Assembly (NCBI GenBank): GCA_009704705.1
Contig: WLDR01000068.1
Span: 1 to 7,307 of the forward strand
From: Actinomycetota bacterium
GTDB taxonomy: Bacteria > Actinomycetota > Actinomycetes > Actinomycetales > Microbacteriaceae
Reading direction: 5' to 3'
Length of the DNA: 7,307 bases
In this document: positions 6,169 through 7,307 of the stretch, piece by piece
How positions within the stretch are numbered: the first letter of the stretch is position 1
Layout of the letters: each line of letters opens with the position of its first letter
Made by a program: the position numbers and the translations under genes
Notes under the pieces: generated by a model
The model's input: the letters and a program-made list of their open reading frames with translations, nothing else
What the model was told of the DNA's origin: nothing
Databases searched by the model: none

Positions 6169-6924
6169 ATGGCGCACTTCTATCTCGACGAGTCGCTCAG
6201 TGAAGATGTCGACGCGGGCGGTTTGATTGAGCTCGCGGGGGCCGAGGCCCGGCACGCCGCCAGCGTTAGCCGTTTGCGTGTGGGGGAGTCTGTTCGGCTC
6301 GGTAATGGCCGCGGGCTCATGCTCGATGTGACGGCCACATCGGTCGAGAAAGATCGAGTGGAGTTCTCGGTCGACTCGGTCGAGCGCGTGGACGCACCGC
6401 GATCGCGTGTGGTGCTCGTTCAAGCACTCACGAAAGGCGACCGCGACGAACGCGCCGTCGAGGCCGCAACCGAACTCGGTGTCGACGAGGTTGTGCCCTG
6501 GGCAGCCGAGCGCTCGGTTTCGGTATGGACCGGGTCGAAAGTCGAGCGGGGTGTCGAGCGGTGGGCAACCATCGTTCGCGAGGCCGCCAAGCAGAGCATC
6601 CGCGCATTCGTGCCAACGGTGGGCGCACATGCAACCACATCTCAGGTCTGCGAACGATTCACGGATGCGCTGATCCTGGTTCTCGACCCGACGGGTTCGC
6701 TCGATGCCGAGGCGAAGTGGCGCGAGTTGGTCGGTGATGCTCACTCAGCCGGGCGGGTTCTTGTGCTCGTCGTCGGGCCCGAAGGAGGCATTTCGCCGGT
6801 CGAGCTCGAGCATTTCGACGCTGCCGGCGCGCATCGGGTGCGGCTCGGCAGCAACATCTTGCGTTCCTCAACGGCCGGACCAGCGTTTCTCGCGGCCATC
6901 AACGGCGTGCTCGGGCGCTGGTAG
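6169..6924 (+). CDS. rsmE: 16S rRNA (uracil(1498)-N(3))-methyltransferase RsmE
   Basis: RsmE is a SPOUT-class enzyme that uses S-adenosylmethionine to methylate N3 of U1498 in 16S rRNA. The 251-residue product is normal in length. The N-terminal PUA-like RNA-binding part includes AGAEARHAASVSRLRVGE (23-40). The catalytic knotted domain shows TKGDRDERAVEAATELGVDEV (88-108), REAAKQSIR (137-145), VVGPEGGIS (201-209) and LGSNILRSSTA (226-236), corresponding to the family's GPEGG and LGxxILRxxTA SAM-binding loops. The ATG lies five bases past the dnaJ stop and has no evident Shine-Dalgarno site, so it probably relies on ribosomes finishing dnaJ. The placement after dnaJ fits a conserved heat-shock/translation operon. 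Confidence 0.95.
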   Translation: MAHFYLDESLSEDVDAGGLIELAGAEARHAASVSRLRVGESVRLGNGRGLMLDVTATSVEKDRVEFSVDSVERVDAPRSRVVLVQALTKGDRDERAVEAATELGVDEVVPWAAERSVSVWTGSKVERGVERWATIVREAAKQSIRAFVPTVGAHATTSQVCERFTDALILVLDPTGSLDAEAKWRELVGDAHSAGRVLVLVVGPEGGISPVELEHFDAAGAHRVRLGSNILRSSTAGPAFLAAINGVLGRW

Positions 6925-6930
6925 CGCGCC

Positions 6931-6936
6931 TACGAT
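6931..6936 (+). promoter_or_regulatory. Possible -10 box of an internal, leaderless promoter
   Basis: TACGAT fits the actinobacterial TANNNT -10 pattern, and exactly six bases (AGAAGC) separate it from the ATG of the HIT gene. Transcription would be expected to start at or next to that A, giving an mRNA with no leader. No convincing -35 and no clear Shine-Dalgarno sequence is present in the 18-base gap. The call is positional inference. Confidence 0.5.
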
Positions 6937-6942
6937 AGAAGC

Positions 6943-7290
6943 ATGTCCGCAGAACCGTCAATCTTCACGCGCATCATCAATCGTGAGATTCCTTCCGACG
7001 TGGTGTTCGAAAACGACCACCTCATTGCGATTCGCGACATTGCGCCACAAGCTCCTGTTCATCTGCTCGTGATTCCGAAAACTCAGGCCTATGCGAATGT
7101 AAGCGAACTCGCGGCGGGTGACCCCGCGCTGCTTGCGGACATGGTTGCGGTTGCCCGCGATCTTGCGTTCGAGCACGCAAACGGCGAGTACCGGCTGGTC
7201 TTCAATACGGGCGCGACTGCGGGGCAAACGGTTTTTCACGTACACGCGCACGTTCTTGCCGGCGGACTCGAGGAGGGCTCGCTTGCCTGA
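6943..7290 (+). CDS. HIT (histidine triad) domain nucleotide hydrolase/transferase, HinT-like
   Basis: A 115-residue small soluble protein of the histidine-triad superfamily. HinT-type members hydrolyse adenosine phosphoramidates or aminoacyl-AMP through a covalent histidine-nucleotide intermediate; the natural substrate of this one is unknown. The N-terminus IFTRIINREIPSDVVFENDH (7-26) is the standard HinT opening, followed by APVHLLVIPK (37-46), FNTGATAGQTVFH (87-99) and the catalytic triad motif H99-V-H101-A-H103-V. The C-terminus (LAGGLEEGSLA) is shorter than in longer HinT proteins, which end near a conserved tryptophan. The ATG is 18 bases after the rsmE stop, with no good Shine-Dalgarno site but a -10-like element immediately upstream. 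The next gene starts within its last eight bases, so they are probably translated together. Confidence 0.92.
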   Translation: MSAEPSIFTRIINREIPSDVVFENDHLIAIRDIAPQAPVHLLVIPKTQAYANVSELAAGDPALLADMVAVARDLAFEHANGEYRLVFNTGATAGQTVFHVHAHVLAGGLEEGSLA

Positions 7291-7307
7291 GTCATCAGGT
7301 GAAACAA
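7283..7307 (+). CDS. phoH: Start of next gene, probably PhoH family ATPase (partial)
   Basis: A TTG codon at 7283 opens a frame running to the window edge (reads MPESSGET when initiated). It is preceded by a very strong ribosome-binding site AGGAGGG (7271-7277) five bases upstream, and it overlaps the HIT gene by eight bases. Only eight residues are visible, so the sequence alone cannot identify it. The phoH call rests on the common actinobacterial order hrcA-dnaJ-rsmE-(HIT)-phoH-ybeY and is inference. Confidence 0.5.

Noticed and set aside
6160..6744. A 194-codon minus-strand open frame opposite rsmE.
   Set aside because: It is a shadow of rsmE: the sense frame carries all RsmE motifs and the antisense product has none.
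1..7307. GGATGC/GCATCC seemed frequent (12 seen by hand on both strands), suggesting a functional genome-wide motif.
   Set aside because: A control hexamer of identical composition (CGATGC/GCATCG) is about equally frequent by hand count and there is no strand bias, so it fits codon and base composition.

Overview
This window looks like a piece of the core chromosome of a moderately high-GC actinobacterium, most likely of the Microbacteriaceae type. The evidence is: GTG and TTG starts; actinobacterial-type sequences for LepA, HrcA, DnaJ and RsmE; a DUF1990 gene directly after lepA; an hrcA-linked dnaJ with no grpE or dnaK beside it; and the order hrcA-dnaJ-rsmE-HIT followed by what looks like phoH. 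Family and order were judged by eye from protein motifs, so the taxonomic call is inference. The window contains no mobile element, CRISPR array, rRNA or tRNA gene, and no gap over 300 bases lacks a gene.

Left part (1-3003, + strand): the 3' two thirds of lepA (elongation factor 4), a DUF1990 gene starting one base after the lepA stop, and hemW, whose GTG start overlaps the DUF1990 stop (taGTG). The three are packed like a co-transcribed unit.

Middle part (3034-3868, - strand): two small three-helix membrane proteins of the DUF4870 family lie in tandem and are recognisably paralogous. Each has its own Shine-Dalgarno site, and a strong hairpin-plus-T-run terminator separates them. The downstream one converges on hemW with only 30 bases between the stop codons.

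Right part (3869-7307, + strand): a divergent intergenic region carries a near-perfect CIRCE operator, a likely -10 box and an additional unassigned inverted repeat. It drives hrcA (heat-shock repressor), dnaJ (co-chaperone) and rsmE (16S rRNA m3U1498 methyltransferase). A HIT-domain gene follows, with a -10-like TACGAT placed so that transcription could begin at its ATG, which would make a leaderless mRNA. The last 25 bases open another gene, probably phoH, overlapping the HIT gene by 8 bases.

The window is mostly ordinary housekeeping: translation (LepA, RsmE), heme delivery (HemW) and HrcA-autoregulated protein folding (HrcA, DnaJ). I found no convincing undescribed system. The points most worth a second look are regulatory: the extra palindrome beside CIRCE, the possible leaderless internal promoter, and the separately terminated DUF4870 pair.
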